Assembly (NCBI RefSeq): GCF_024436035.1
Contig: NZ_JANFNG010000032.1
Span: 1 to 64,000 of the forward strand
Direction: 5' to 3'
Length of the DNA: 64,000 bases
Source of the DNA: Streptomyces humicola
GTDB lineage: Bacteria; Actinomycetota; Actinomycetes; Streptomycetales; Streptomycetaceae
The notes beneath the pieces were generated by a model. It saw nothing but the letters and a program-made list of their open reading frames with translations, was not told the origin of the DNA and searched no databases. This document shows, piece by piece, positions 26,666 to 34,773 of the stretch. A program made the position numbers and the translations under genes. Position 1 is the stretch's first letter. Each line of letters begins with the position of its first letter.

Positions 26666-26695
26666 GGTGCCCGGGGCCGATCCGCCCCGGGCACC
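26666..26695. terminator. Bidirectional hairpin terminator
   Basis: Arms GGTGCCCGGGGC and GCCCCGGGCACC with a 6-nt loop lie between the converging GS-like gene and the 109-aa gene. Confidence 0.85.
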
Positions 26696-26700
26696 CACCG

Positions 26701-27030
26701 TCACCGGATCTCCTCAACCCACGACGTTCCGGTGGAGCCGTCGGCGCGCCGCCACTCCTCGCGCAGCCGAATCCGTCCGTCGGCGAGGAACTCCGGGGTG
26801 CTGACGACCTCGCCGCCGACCGTCCGCCCGTCGTCCAGCACCTGGCAGTACGCGGCGGTGAGCACGCCGTCGGGCGCACTGCGGCCCACCAGCCGACCGG
26901 TACGCACCGCGCCGCCGGAGAACTCCGCCCACACCAGATCCCCGCGCTGGTGATAACGGCCGACGGGGGTGGCGCCGCCGGATGCGGTCTCGGCCGCCGA
27001 GGAACGGAACGCCCTGCCCTCGTAGTTCAT
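26701..27030 (-). CDS. Small conserved hypothetical protein ('n-acetylglutamate synthase'-labelled family)
   Basis: A 109-residue beta-rich protein starting MNYEGRAFRSSA, with YHQRGDLVWAEFSGGAVRTG in the middle and RLREEWRRADGSTGTSWVEEI at the end. Homologues are widespread in actinomycetes and are often labelled n-acetylglutamate synthase without good support, since no GNAT fold motif is visible. Its start overlaps the BBE-like oxidase stop by 4 nt, so it is the last gene of the hydrazine operon. Its role is unknown. Confidence 0.75.
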   Translation of the reverse strand: MNYEGRAFRSSAAETASGGATPVGRYHQRGDLVWAEFSGGAVRTGRLVGRSAPDGVLTAAYCQVLDDGRTVGGEVVSTPEFLADGRIRLREEWRRADGSTGTSWVEEIR

Positions 27031-28415
27031 CGCACGGCCCCCGCGGGGGCAACGTTGTAGTTGGAGCGGAAGAAGTTCTCCGGATCAAGGCGGCGCTTGA
27101 CGCGCTCGAGGCGCTCATAGGCAGCGGGCCCGAAGGTACGCAACGCGCGCTCGCGGCCTGCGGATCCGGAATCGCCCACGTAGTTGATGTAGCCGTCTCC
27201 CCAGTGCCCGTACGGCTCGGCCCGCCCCGCGACGGACTTGGCCCATGCCGTCTGCTGAGCGTCGGCCTCCGGGCGGTCCGCTTCCCATATCGCCATACCG
27301 GTGATGTTGAAGGCCGCGCCCCGGAACGGAACGGCGCTCGCGGTCGGACCGCCGCGGCGTACCGCACCGTTGATCGGCTCGATGAGAATCGTGTCATTGT
27401 AGGGGTCGGTGATCTTCGCCGCACGGAAGCGCTCCGCGATCGCCTCGACCAGCTCGTCCGGCAGCCGTTCGACGCAGCGTGCGCTCCAGTAGTGCCGCAG
27501 GCCGAAGGGCAGGCGGCCCAGGCACATCTGCATGGACACATACGATCGGTCCTCGATGCGCCAGTCGAGGATGTCGAGGCGGCGCAGGGCCTTGTCCAGG
27601 GTGGCGCGGTATTCCGCGTCGTCGCCTGCGTAGCACACGCTCATGACCGCCGCCGGGCCCTGGGCCGGGCCGTGACGTTCGAGCAGCAGGGTACAGGTGA
27701 GGTCGTCGGGAGCGGTCAGCATCAGATCGCGGAACAGGCGGATGGCGGATTCGGGATCGGCGCCCGGGTAGGCGACGTAGCCACCGTAGATCCGCTCGAC
27801 GGGATGCAGCCGGAAGGTGAACTCGGTGACGATGCCGAAGTTGTGGCCCGCACCCCGCAACGCCCAGTCCAGCTCAGGATCGGACTGCGGGTCGACGGCC
27901 AGCCGCTCACCGTCGGCAGTGATCAGCTCGTACGACTCGACGTTGTCGCAGGTGAGTCCGTACCGGCCCATCAGGTGGCCGATGCCGCCGCCGAGCGTGA
28001 GGCCGCCGACACCGGTGTCGTCGAACGTTCCGCCGGTGACGGCGAGTCGGTACGCCCCGGCCGCCAGATCGACGTCTGCCCAGACGGCCCCGCCTCCCGT
28101 GCGAGCGAGCCGGCGCTGGGGGTCGGTGGACACCCGGTTGAGCAGGCGCAGGTCGATGACGAGTCCTGCGTCCACGGATCCCGAGCCGGCGACGTTGTGC
28201 CCGCCGCCGCGCACCGCCGTGGGCAACCCGGCGTCCCGCGCCACCCGGACCACGGACCGCACCTCGTCCGCGTCCCTGGGCAGGCAGATCAACGTGGGCC
28301 GGCGGTCGTGCATTCCGTTGAAGAGCAACCGCACCCTGTCGTAGGCGGGGTGACCGGGCGCGATCACCCGGTCCGGGCAGACGGCTTCCAGCGCACTGCG
28401 GGCATCGGCGGTCAT
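27027..28415 (-). CDS. BBE-like FAD-linked oxidase (bicovalent flavin type)
   Basis: A 462-residue oxidase of the PCMH/berberine-bridge family. His in VRGGGHN and Cys in MGRYGLTCDN match the two residues that bind FAD covalently. VGGLTLGGGIGHL lies between them, and the C-terminal NYVG and NYNVAP segments are typical. These enzymes oxidise alcohols or C-N/C-C bonds using O2. It overlaps the DAO-like gene (4 nt) and the 109-aa gene (4 nt). This coupling suggests it works on the hydrazine-derived unit or on the polyketide after N-N transfer. Confidence 0.92.
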   Translation of the reverse strand: MTADARSALEAVCPDRVIAPGHPAYDRVRLLFNGMHDRRPTLICLPRDADEVRSVVRVARDAGLPTAVRGGGHNVAGSGSVDAGLVIDLRLLNRVSTDPQRRLARTGGGAVWADVDLAAGAYRLAVTGGTFDDTGVGGLTLGGGIGHLMGRYGLTCDNVESYELITADGERLAVDPQSDPELDWALRGAGHNFGIVTEFTFRLHPVERIYGGYVAYPGADPESAIRLFRDLMLTAPDDLTCTLLLERHGPAQGPAAVMSVCYAGDDAEYRATLDKALRRLDILDWRIEDRSYVSMQMCLGRLPFGLRHYWSARCVERLPDELVEAIAERFRAAKITDPYNDTILIEPINGAVRRGGPTASAVPFRGAAFNITGMAIWEADRPEADAQQTAWAKSVAGRAEPYGHWGDGYINYVGDSGSAGRERALRTFGPAAYERLERVKRRLDPENFFRSNYNVAPAGAVR

Positions 28416-29506
28416 CGGTGGTCCCTTTCGGCGGTCGGGAGGGGGCGGCGGGCCCGAAGGGTGTGCATCAGGTCGGCGGCGGCGTCGGCCGACGCCGCGA
28501 GAGCGGTCTTGGCCGCCGCGCCGCTCCCACCGGCGTAGGTGAACAGCCCGGTCCGGTGCTCAAGGACAGGCCGCAGCGCCAGGCGCCCCTCGGCGGCATA
28601 GGCTTCGGCGCTGGCGATGACGCGGCGTGGACGGCGGTGCACGGTCAGCCCGGGGAAGCGCCGCGCGACGGCTACGCGCACCTCGCGTTCCTCCCGGTCG
28701 AGGAAGACCTGCGGCCCCGGCGGCAGGTCCCAGCGATCGGTGGGCAGGCCGAAGAGCATGCGGCCGGGCCCGGCCGGGCGTCCGTAGAGTCCGCTGGTCT
28801 CGTCGACGAATGCAGGCGGGCGCTCGCCCTCCACCTCGTAGACGGCGCACTGGATGGCCTTGGTCCGCAGCCCGGTCTGTGTGTCCGGAAAGCCGAGATC
28901 GGACAGGAGGCGGCCGGTCCATGCACCGGTGGCGAAGACGATGGCGTCGGCGTGGCCGTACTCCGTCGACGTGCGGTAGACGAACCCGTCGGCGTCCGGG
29001 CCGAGTTCCCGTATCGCTCCCTCGTACACCTCTCCGCCTCGGGCGGTGAAGTCGCGGCGGGCCGCTCTCCGCAGGGCGTCGGGCGAGAAGTATCCGGCGT
29101 GGAGCTCCAGTACACCCACGGCCTGCTCCGGCAGTCCCTCCATCCCGAACTGCGCAGCCAGCTCGGCCGGTTGGAGCAGGGAAGCCGAACCGGGCAGCAT
29201 CCGGTCGAGCACGGCGAGGCGCTCCCCCGCCGGGCTCGAACCGACGACGTGCACCGAGCCGACCTCCCGGTACTCGGACCAGTCGCGCAGCAGGGCGCTC
29301 TCCCGCAACTCCGCCAGGGAGCGCGCGGCAAGCTCCGACAGCCGGGGGTCGGTGTCGAATCCGCGTACCAGGCCCCCGGAGAAGGCGGTTGCGTCGTGTT
29401 CGGCGTCCGGTCCGGTGATCAGTGTGACGTGGACGCCGGCCTGCCGGACGAGGCGCCAGGCGATGAGCATTCCGGCGATGCCCGCTCCTGTGATGCAGAT
29501 TCTCAC
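28412..29506 (-). CDS. FAD-dependent DAO/glycine-oxidase-like oxidoreductase of the hydrazine pathway
   Basis: A 364-residue flavoprotein. The Rossmann motif ITGAGIAGMLIAWRLVRQAG is at residue 5, HAGYFSPDALRRAARRDF marks the middle, and the C-terminal FTYAGGSGAAAKTALAASADAAADLM binds FAD. The family oxidises amines to imines. In the s56-p1 pathway (Spb39) and in formycin/pyrazofurin pathways, a related oxidase cleaves the lysine-derived N-N conjugate to free a hydrazino acid. Overlap by 4 nt with the MetRS-like gene strongly supports the same role. Confidence 0.87.
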   Translation of the reverse strand: MRICITGAGIAGMLIAWRLVRQAGVHVTLITGPDAEHDATAFSGGLVRGFDTDPRLSELAARSLAELRESALLRDWSEYREVGSVHVVGSSPAGERLAVLDRMLPGSASLLQPAELAAQFGMEGLPEQAVGVLELHAGYFSPDALRRAARRDFTARGGEVYEGAIRELGPDADGFVYRTSTEYGHADAIVFATGAWTGRLLSDLGFPDTQTGLRTKAIQCAVYEVEGERPPAFVDETSGLYGRPAGPGRMLFGLPTDRWDLPPGPQVFLDREEREVRVAVARRFPGLTVHRRPRRVIASAEAYAAEGRLALRPVLEHRTGLFTYAGGSGAAAKTALAASADAAADLMHTLRARRPLPTAERDHR

Positions 29507-30852
29507 CGGTCCGCCGCCTTGCCTGAGCCGATGATGGCATCGAGCGGCCCGCAGGGGGCGGCCCCGTTCGTGCCGAGCAGGCAGCGGGCCGCGAGCGCGG
29601 CATCGAAGTGCTCCAGCGTGAGCGCCGATTCAGCCCTGGCCAGCTCGTTCGGGTCGACCGGCGCCTGGCCGCCGTCGAGGTCCCAGGCGTCCGTCGTGGT
29701 CCGGAAGCGATCGAGGGTGAAGTTGGTGGGATGCGGCGCCGGGCGGTCCCAGGCGATGAAGGCGCGGACCGCGCGCGGGTCCTCCTTCTCCAGCAGCTCG
29801 TTCGCCCACACCGCGTGGTTACGGCTGGTGGAGAACTTCTGCCCTTCGAGGCGGTAGAACTCGTTGACGACGAGCCCGCCCAGCAGCTTCTGCGCCGGCA
29901 CGCCCGCGGCGGCGAAGAGCGCCGGGAACATCGCCAGGTAGTAGAACGCGTTGTCCAGGCCGAGGAAGGCCCACAGTGAGTCGAGCCCCTGCCAGGCCGC
30001 AACATGTTCACGCAGTCCGGTCGCCGCGGGCTGCAGGTGTCGGCCGATCGTGTAAAGGTAGCCCAGGCCCATCTCGGCCCACACATCGAGGCGGTGGCCT
30101 GGCGTGCCGGCCCCGAGCTCGATGCCCCAGTCGGTGGGGTAGCTGAGCGGCACGACCGGCATCGGGTCTTCGGCCAGCAGTCGCGCGGCCAGCTCCCGGG
30201 CACGCGCCGGCAGGATCGCTGTGCACCATGCGGCCTCAAGCGCGGCACGGTGCTCCTCAAGTGGCAGCACCGGCCCACGGACGGTCTTCTCGCCGGTCGC
30301 CGCCGAGCCGCAGCGGGTGCAACGCGGATCGACCAGCCGAGCCGCCGGGGTATAGCCGCCGCAGCCCTCGCAGGTGCCGCCGCCGCACTCCGCGCCGCAA
30401 TGCGGGCAACGCCCGCTGACGTAGGCGTGGTGCGCGACGCCGCGGCACGAGGGGCAGGCCGGCGTGCTCCACTCCTGTACGGGCAGGGCTCCGCTGCCGA
30501 CGAGTTCGCCGAGGAAGCCGGTGACGGCCGAACGGTAGCCGGGTTCGGTGAGCGGTTGTGTGAAGCCGTCGTGCACGACCCCGGCGCGTGCGAACGCGTC
30601 GCGGATCAGCCGGGCGTAGCGGTTGCGCACGTCGAGTACGTCCGCGCGCTCCTGGCGCGCCTTGGCCAGGACGTAGTTCTGGTGGTCGTCGAGGCCGCAC
30701 AGGGCAAAGATCCGGCGACCGCCTCGGCGGGCCTCGCGTACGGCGATGTCCGCCGCGACGTACGGGCCGGCGAGATGGCCGACATGCAGTGGTCCGTTGG
30801 GCGTCGGGGGCGGGGAGAGGACGACGGTGGTGAGCTCGGACCTGTCAGTCAT
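29503..30852 (-). CDS. Methionyl-tRNA-synthetase-like N-N bond-forming ligase (hydrazine synthetase subunit)
   Basis: A 449-residue class I aminoacyl-tRNA-synthetase-like enzyme. The HIGH-type motif is PLHVGHL (residues 21-27), the KMSKS-type loop is KFSTSRN near residue 335, and between them four CxxC pairs (CPSC, CPHC, CEGC, CTRC) form zinc knuckles like those of MetRS. The C-terminal tRNA anticodon domain is reduced. In known systems (Spb40, ForK, PyrN) such a domain activates an amino acid and, with a cupin, joins it to N6-hydroxylysine. Here the cupin is a separate gene overlapping by 8 nt. A housekeeping MetRS is very unlikely. Confidence 0.88.
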   Translation of the reverse strand: MTDRSELTTVVLSPPPTPNGPLHVGHLAGPYVAADIAVREARRGGRRIFALCGLDDHQNYVLAKARQERADVLDVRNRYARLIRDAFARAGVVHDGFTQPLTEPGYRSAVTGFLGELVGSGALPVQEWSTPACPSCRGVAHHAYVSGRCPHCGAECGGGTCEGCGGYTPAARLVDPRCTRCGSAATGEKTVRGPVLPLEEHRAALEAAWCTAILPARARELAARLLAEDPMPVVPLSYPTDWGIELGAGTPGHRLDVWAEMGLGYLYTIGRHLQPAATGLREHVAAWQGLDSLWAFLGLDNAFYYLAMFPALFAAAGVPAQKLLGGLVVNEFYRLEGQKFSTSRNHAVWANELLEKEDPRAVRAFIAWDRPAPHPTNFTLDRFRTTTDAWDLDGGQAPVDPNELARAESALTLEHFDAALAARCLLGTNGAAPCGPLDAIIGSGKAADR

Positions 30853-31192
30853 CGGAGCGTCCTTGGGCGTCGGGCAGCCAGTACAGGCTCAGAACGCGGA
30901 CGGGCTCGCGGTGCGCGGTGATCACATGGCGCTCGCCCGGTCGCAGCAGCACGGCGGTCCCCGCTGCCACCTCCGTCGCCCGCCCGTCCACCGTGAAGGT
31001 CGCGTCGCCGCCGACGACGACGGCGAGCTCCACCTCGGGGTGGTTGTCGAGAGTGCTGGACGAGTTCGCGGGCACCTGGCACCACATGGCCCCGAACGGC
31101 AGGGCATCGGCGTCCGGGTACCTCTCCCACCGCCCGATCTGGATTCCGTACTCGCTGGTGAGCGGCGAGTCATCGATGCGGAACGTCTGCAC
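30845..31192 (-). CDS. Stand-alone cupin of the hydrazine synthetase
   Basis: A 115-residue single-domain cupin. The first motif holds DNHPEVELAVVV and the second RPGERHVITAHRE, giving His/Glu/His metal ligands. Cupins fused to MetRS-like domains rearrange the ester of N6-hydroxylysine and an amino acid to form the N-N bond. Here the same function is probably split into its own polypeptide. The GTG start has AGGAGG upstream. It is the first gene of a five-gene operon with 4- to 8-nt overlaps at every junction. Confidence 0.87.
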   Translation of the reverse strand: MQTFRIDDSPLTSEYGIQIGRWERYPDADALPFGAMWCQVPANSSSTLDNHPEVELAVVVGGDATFTVDGRATEVAAGTAVLLRPGERHVITAHREPVRVLSLYWLPDAQGRSDD

Positions 31193-31317
31193 GGACGCCT
31201 CCTGCTGGTTGACCGCGGGCGATGCCCCTCATATGCACAGTCATCCTCGGCAACAACGCTCAACGGCGGCTCAAAGGACGGTTGGCGGCCTTCGCGCGCT
31301 GTGTCACCATCCACCGC

Positions 31318-31797
31318 ATGACGACGAACCTGCGGGTGGGCGAGCGCCCGGTGGAGTATTCGACGCGTTCGGTACGGACGCTGCGTCCGGAGTCGTTGGG
31401 CGGCTGGACGGTGAAGCGTTACGCGGTCTCGTCGCTGCGCGACGCCCCGCCGTCGGAGGTGCTGGACTTCGCGCGGCTCGGGGTACGGATGTCTCTTCCC
31501 GAACCCTGCGCCGACGTTCCCGCGCACGCGTTCAGCGTGGTGCACGAGGACGAGGACGGCTGCTATGTGGTGGTCGGCTGGTGGAGCCGTAACCGGCTGA
31601 TCCTGCACACCCGCACCTGGATCGCGGGTTGGGACAACCTGACGGCCCCCGTCGAGGCACCGGCGCACGCCACCGCGTGCATCTGGGAGATGGCGGCGAT
31701 GGCACACGAGCGGGATGCCTGGGTACGGCACGTGGTCCGGCCGGAGCGGCCGGACCACGCGGCGTATCTGTCTTCGTCGATCCAGGGGGAGTACTGA
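31318..31797 (+). CDS. Unrecognised protein (159 aa) divergent from the hydrazine operon
   Basis: No family is recognised. The protein has the stretch YEST-like VEYSTRSVRTLRPESLGGWTVKRYAVSS, a FSVVHEDEDGCYVVVGWWSRNRLILHT beta-rich core and an ATACIWEMAAMAHERDAWVRHVV helix. No signal or membrane segment is present. The core alternation suggests a small alpha/beta or lipocalin-like fold. It shares a 125-bp divergent promoter region with the cupin gene, so it may be a conserved partner of the N-N module. Confidence 0.75.
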   Translation: MTTNLRVGERPVEYSTRSVRTLRPESLGGWTVKRYAVSSLRDAPPSEVLDFARLGVRMSLPEPCADVPAHAFSVVHEDEDGCYVVVGWWSRNRLILHTRTWIAGWDNLTAPVEAPAHATACIWEMAAMAHERDAWVRHVVRPERPDHAAYLSSSIQGEY

Positions 31798-31808
31798 GCG
31801 GCCAGGGC

Positions 31809-33344
31809 CTAGTACGCGCCGATGTTCGGGTCGCTCGACGGAATCGGGTTGCCGAAGTAGTCGTGCGCCCCGCTCCCGGTGATCGCCGTGCCGGCGCCCA
31901 ATGCCGGGGAGCCGTCGTCCAGCTGGTATCCGCCGGCATCGCCGACCGAGGTGGCCGTGCCCGGCGCCACCAGCAGCGGATCGGCCTGGATCGCATCGGA
32001 GCCGAACCCCGAGCCGCTGCTGACGTTCTGGTAGATGTTGTGCGAGTAGGTGCTGTGCGGGTCGTTCAGCACGGAGCCGGCCGGTCGGCCGATGAAGATG
32101 TTGTTGGTGAAGGCTGCGGTCGATGCTCCGTAGACCTCCACGAGGTTGGCCGCGCCGGGGGCGTAGATGGTGTTGTTGTAGATCTGTGTGCCGGGTTCGT
32201 CGCCACACGGGTTGGTGAACACGCCGTAGACGCCGCTGGCCTGGTCGTTCTGGCTGATGTTGTACCGGACGATCCCGCCGCTTGAGACGGAGCCCTGAGA
32301 CGGGCAGATGAACAGGAAGCCGGCGCCGTTGTCGTGGCTGAGGTTGTACTGGATGAGGGTTGCGGTGTCGCCGCCCTCCAGGTCGAAGGCCATGCCGGGG
32401 CTCTTGCCGTCGGCGACCTCGTTGTACTGGAAGACGGTGTAGTCGGAGTTCCAGGCGTAGGCGCCGACGTTGTAGTCCGCGGAGCGTTCTTCGTAGCCGT
32501 CGACCACGTTGTGTTGGATGAGGGCGTGGTCGCCGTTGAAGACCATGATGCCGTCGCCGCCGGTGTCGCTGACGTGGTTGCCGTCGATGACGAGGTGGGT
32601 CATCGGCACCCACGTGGTGCCCGGCCCGTTGGGGTACTGTGAGCGGCGCTGCCAGTACGAGACGGTGCCGATGCCGGTGCGGTCCACGTGGGCGACGGTG
32701 TCTCCGGTGACGTGCACGCAGTCGAACCCAGTGGGCACCGAGGAGCCCCCTGCGACGAAGAGGATGCCGCCGCTGCTGTTGGGATCGCGGCAGTCACAGC
32801 CATTGACGTTGTGCACCGAGACGTTGGATATGACGTAGTGATGGCCGATGCCGAAGTCCTCGAGGAGGACGTAGATGCCGACGCGCTGCTGAGTGGCGGT
32901 CGGGGCCGGGCCCTCGTTGCTGATGTCGAGATTGCTCAGCTCGTAGTACTGGACGTTGTGCAAGAAGACGGCCGCGGTGGCGCCGCCGCCGACGATCCTC
33001 GCCGTGCCAGAGCCGTAGGAGGCGATGGTGATGGGCGCAGCCGCCGAACCGGAGCCCCGCGGGGCGAGGGTGCCCGCGCAACTGCTGCCTCCTCGCAGGC
33101 GGATCGCGTCGCCGGGCCGCAGCGTAGTGGCGTTCACCATTGCCAACGACTTCCAGGCGCTGTTCGGGCTGGTGCCTGCCGCGCTGTCGCTGCCGCCCGA
33201 ACAGTCGACGTAATAGGTGGTGCCACTGCTCGCATCGGGTGAAACGGGAGCGGCTGTCGCGACAGCCGCTCCCGGAACCACCAGCGCGACGGTGGCTGCG
33301 ACAGCCGCAAGCACGCGTCGGCCTCTACCGGATAGTCCGTTCAT
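31809..33344 (-). CDS. Secreted right-handed parallel beta-helix protein
   Basis: A 511-residue protein. The N terminus (RGRRVLAAVAATVALVVPGAAVATAAP) is a Sec signal peptide with a likely cut after AxA. The mature part has YYVDCSGGSDSAAGTSPNSAWKSL, the standard start of bacterial pectate-lyase/PbH1-type repeat proteins, then many N-x-I/V-S and YNxx turns. Such proteins bind or cleave polysaccharides outside the cell. It has no obvious job in polyketide assembly and may be a cargo gene inserted in the cluster. It converges on the 159-aa gene with an 11-nt gap. Confidence 0.88.
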   Translation of the reverse strand: MNGLSGRGRRVLAAVAATVALVVPGAAVATAAPVSPDASSGTTYYVDCSGGSDSAAGTSPNSAWKSLAMVNATTLRPGDAIRLRGGSSCAGTLAPRGSGSAAAPITIASYGSGTARIVGGGATAAVFLHNVQYYELSNLDISNEGPAPTATQQRVGIYVLLEDFGIGHHYVISNVSVHNVNGCDCRDPNSSGGILFVAGGSSVPTGFDCVHVTGDTVAHVDRTGIGTVSYWQRRSQYPNGPGTTWVPMTHLVIDGNHVSDTGGDGIMVFNGDHALIQHNVVDGYEERSADYNVGAYAWNSDYTVFQYNEVADGKSPGMAFDLEGGDTATLIQYNLSHDNGAGFLFICPSQGSVSSGGIVRYNISQNDQASGVYGVFTNPCGDEPGTQIYNNTIYAPGAANLVEVYGASTAAFTNNIFIGRPAGSVLNDPHSTYSHNIYQNVSSGSGFGSDAIQADPLLVAPGTATSVGDAGGYQLDDGSPALGAGTAITGSGAHDYFGNPIPSSDPNIGAY

Positions 33345-33454
33345 GTCCTTCCCTCCAGGCGCACGTGGTCTCCCCCGTATGCCCTGGTCGGTGGTGGTAG
33401 GAATGGCCGGATCCTTTCCCCCGCCGGTCGAGCGCGGCTCGCGTCGAACCTGAA

Positions 33455-33496
33455 GCGGCCCCGGTGCCCAAGGAACGGTCAGGGCACCGGGGCCGC
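33455..33496. terminator. Perfect 15-bp hairpin terminator
   Basis: Arms GCGGCCCCGGTGCCC and GGGCACCGGGGCCGC flank a 12-nt loop, directly after the stop of the O-methyltransferase at 33513. Confidence 0.85.
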
Positions 33497-33512
33497 GGCA
33501 CGGGATCCCGTT

Positions 33513-34532
33513 TCAGACGGACTTGCGGGCGACCACCAGAGTGTCGTAGTCACCCAGCGGTGACACCTCGGTGGAGGCGAACCCGGCATGCCGGGCATAT
33601 TCGGTGATCTCGGCTGCCGGGTACTCCGAGCCGCCGTCGGTGACCAACAGCATGTCTAGGCTGATCACCAGGTTCTCGGCGTGCTCCGGCTCGTCGTCGA
33701 GCATGCGGTCGTAGACGAGCAGCGCTCCGCCCGGGTTGACCGCGTCGTATGCCTTGTGCAGCAGCTCGCTGCGCTGCTGCGCATCCCAGTCGTGCAGCAC
33801 ATGACCGAGGATCACCACATCTGCGCTGGGCAGCGGATCGGTGAAGAAGCTGCCGCCGTGGAATTCGAGCCTGCCTTCCAGCCCCAGCTCGGCGATGAGC
33901 TCCTTGGCGAAAGGTTCCATCGCCGGAAGGTCGAAGACGTGGCCCGCGAGGTGTTGGCGCGCCCGGACGATCTGCGAGGCGAGGTTGCCTCGAGCGCCGC
34001 CGATGTCCGCCACCGAGCCGTACGGAGACCAGTCGAACGCGTCGATCAGCTGAGCACCCAGCACATTGGTGAAGGCGTCCATGCTGCCGATGAACTGCCG
34101 CAGAATCGCGGGGTTCTTGGTGACCGCCTCAAAGTCGCTTCCGGACTGCGGTTGGCCGGTGCGCAGGGCCTCCTCCAGCCGGCCCCAAGCCGGGTAGAGG
34201 TTGCGGCTCGATCGCAGCAGGAAGCCGCCGATGTACTCCTCTCCGCCGCGGACCAGGTGGCGGTCGGCGGCGGGCGCGTTGCGGTAGCGTCCTTGGGCGC
34301 GCTGCAAGACCCCCAACGCCACCAGCAGGTCGAGGAAGTCACGCAGCCCGCGGCCGTGCAGCGACAACCGGTCGCGGACTTCGTCAACCGTGGCGGCGCC
34401 GTCGGACGCTTCGTGCAGGGCGGTGAACAAGTCGAGTTCCACGGCGGTCAGCAGCGCCTTGGCATCGCAGAACGCGTTGCCGAGCCGGAGGATCCCGGCG
34501 GGCGTGCTGACGTCCGGGGGGTTGCTCGTCAT
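33513..34532 (-). CDS. SAM-dependent O-methyltransferase
   Basis: A 339-residue plant-OMT-fold methyltransferase, with N-terminal winged helix (VDEVRDRLSLHGRGLRDFLDLL), SAM motif VADIGGARGNLASQ and ILGHVLHDWDAQQRSELL. It is a close paralogue of the enzyme at 19435-20442, so the two likely methylate equivalent hydroxyls on related intermediates. It stands as a single gene between a terminator and a 240-bp divergent promoter region shared with the flavin monooxygenase. Confidence 0.92.
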   Translation of the reverse strand: MTSNPPDVSTPAGILRLGNAFCDAKALLTAVELDLFTALHEASDGAATVDEVRDRLSLHGRGLRDFLDLLVALGVLQRAQGRYRNAPAADRHLVRGGEEYIGGFLLRSSRNLYPAWGRLEEALRTGQPQSGSDFEAVTKNPAILRQFIGSMDAFTNVLGAQLIDAFDWSPYGSVADIGGARGNLASQIVRARQHLAGHVFDLPAMEPFAKELIAELGLEGRLEFHGGSFFTDPLPSADVVILGHVLHDWDAQQRSELLHKAYDAVNPGGALLVYDRMLDDEPEHAENLVISLDMLLVTDGGSEYPAAEITEYARHAGFASTEVSPLGDYDTLVVARKSV

Positions 34533-34773
34533 CGGTGACTCTCCTTCCTGGACGCCTGGTGGCCAGGCGCCGGACCCGTACGTGCCGCGACGCTCGCAGG
34601 ACGGCGTGGAGGGCTCCTCGAACCGGACTGGAACCGCGTGATCCGGGCGTCCGCCCGACCGCGATGCCAGGAATCCTCAAGGGCCTGTCAGTAACTCTTC
34701 GGTGTGCGGCGGGCCGTATCACCTCGTTGCGCGCACAGGACTTCGGAAACGAGGGGAAGATGAGGGGACACGC

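Noticed and set aside
29503..30852. Housekeeping methionyl-tRNA synthetase or antibiotic-resistant MetRS copy
   Set aside because: It is too short and lacks a full anticodon-binding C terminus, and it is coupled to cupin and DAO genes as in hydrazine pathways.
31798..31808. Missing terminator between the convergent 159-aa and beta-helix genes
   Set aside because: The gap is only 11 nt and no hairpin could be identified with confidence.
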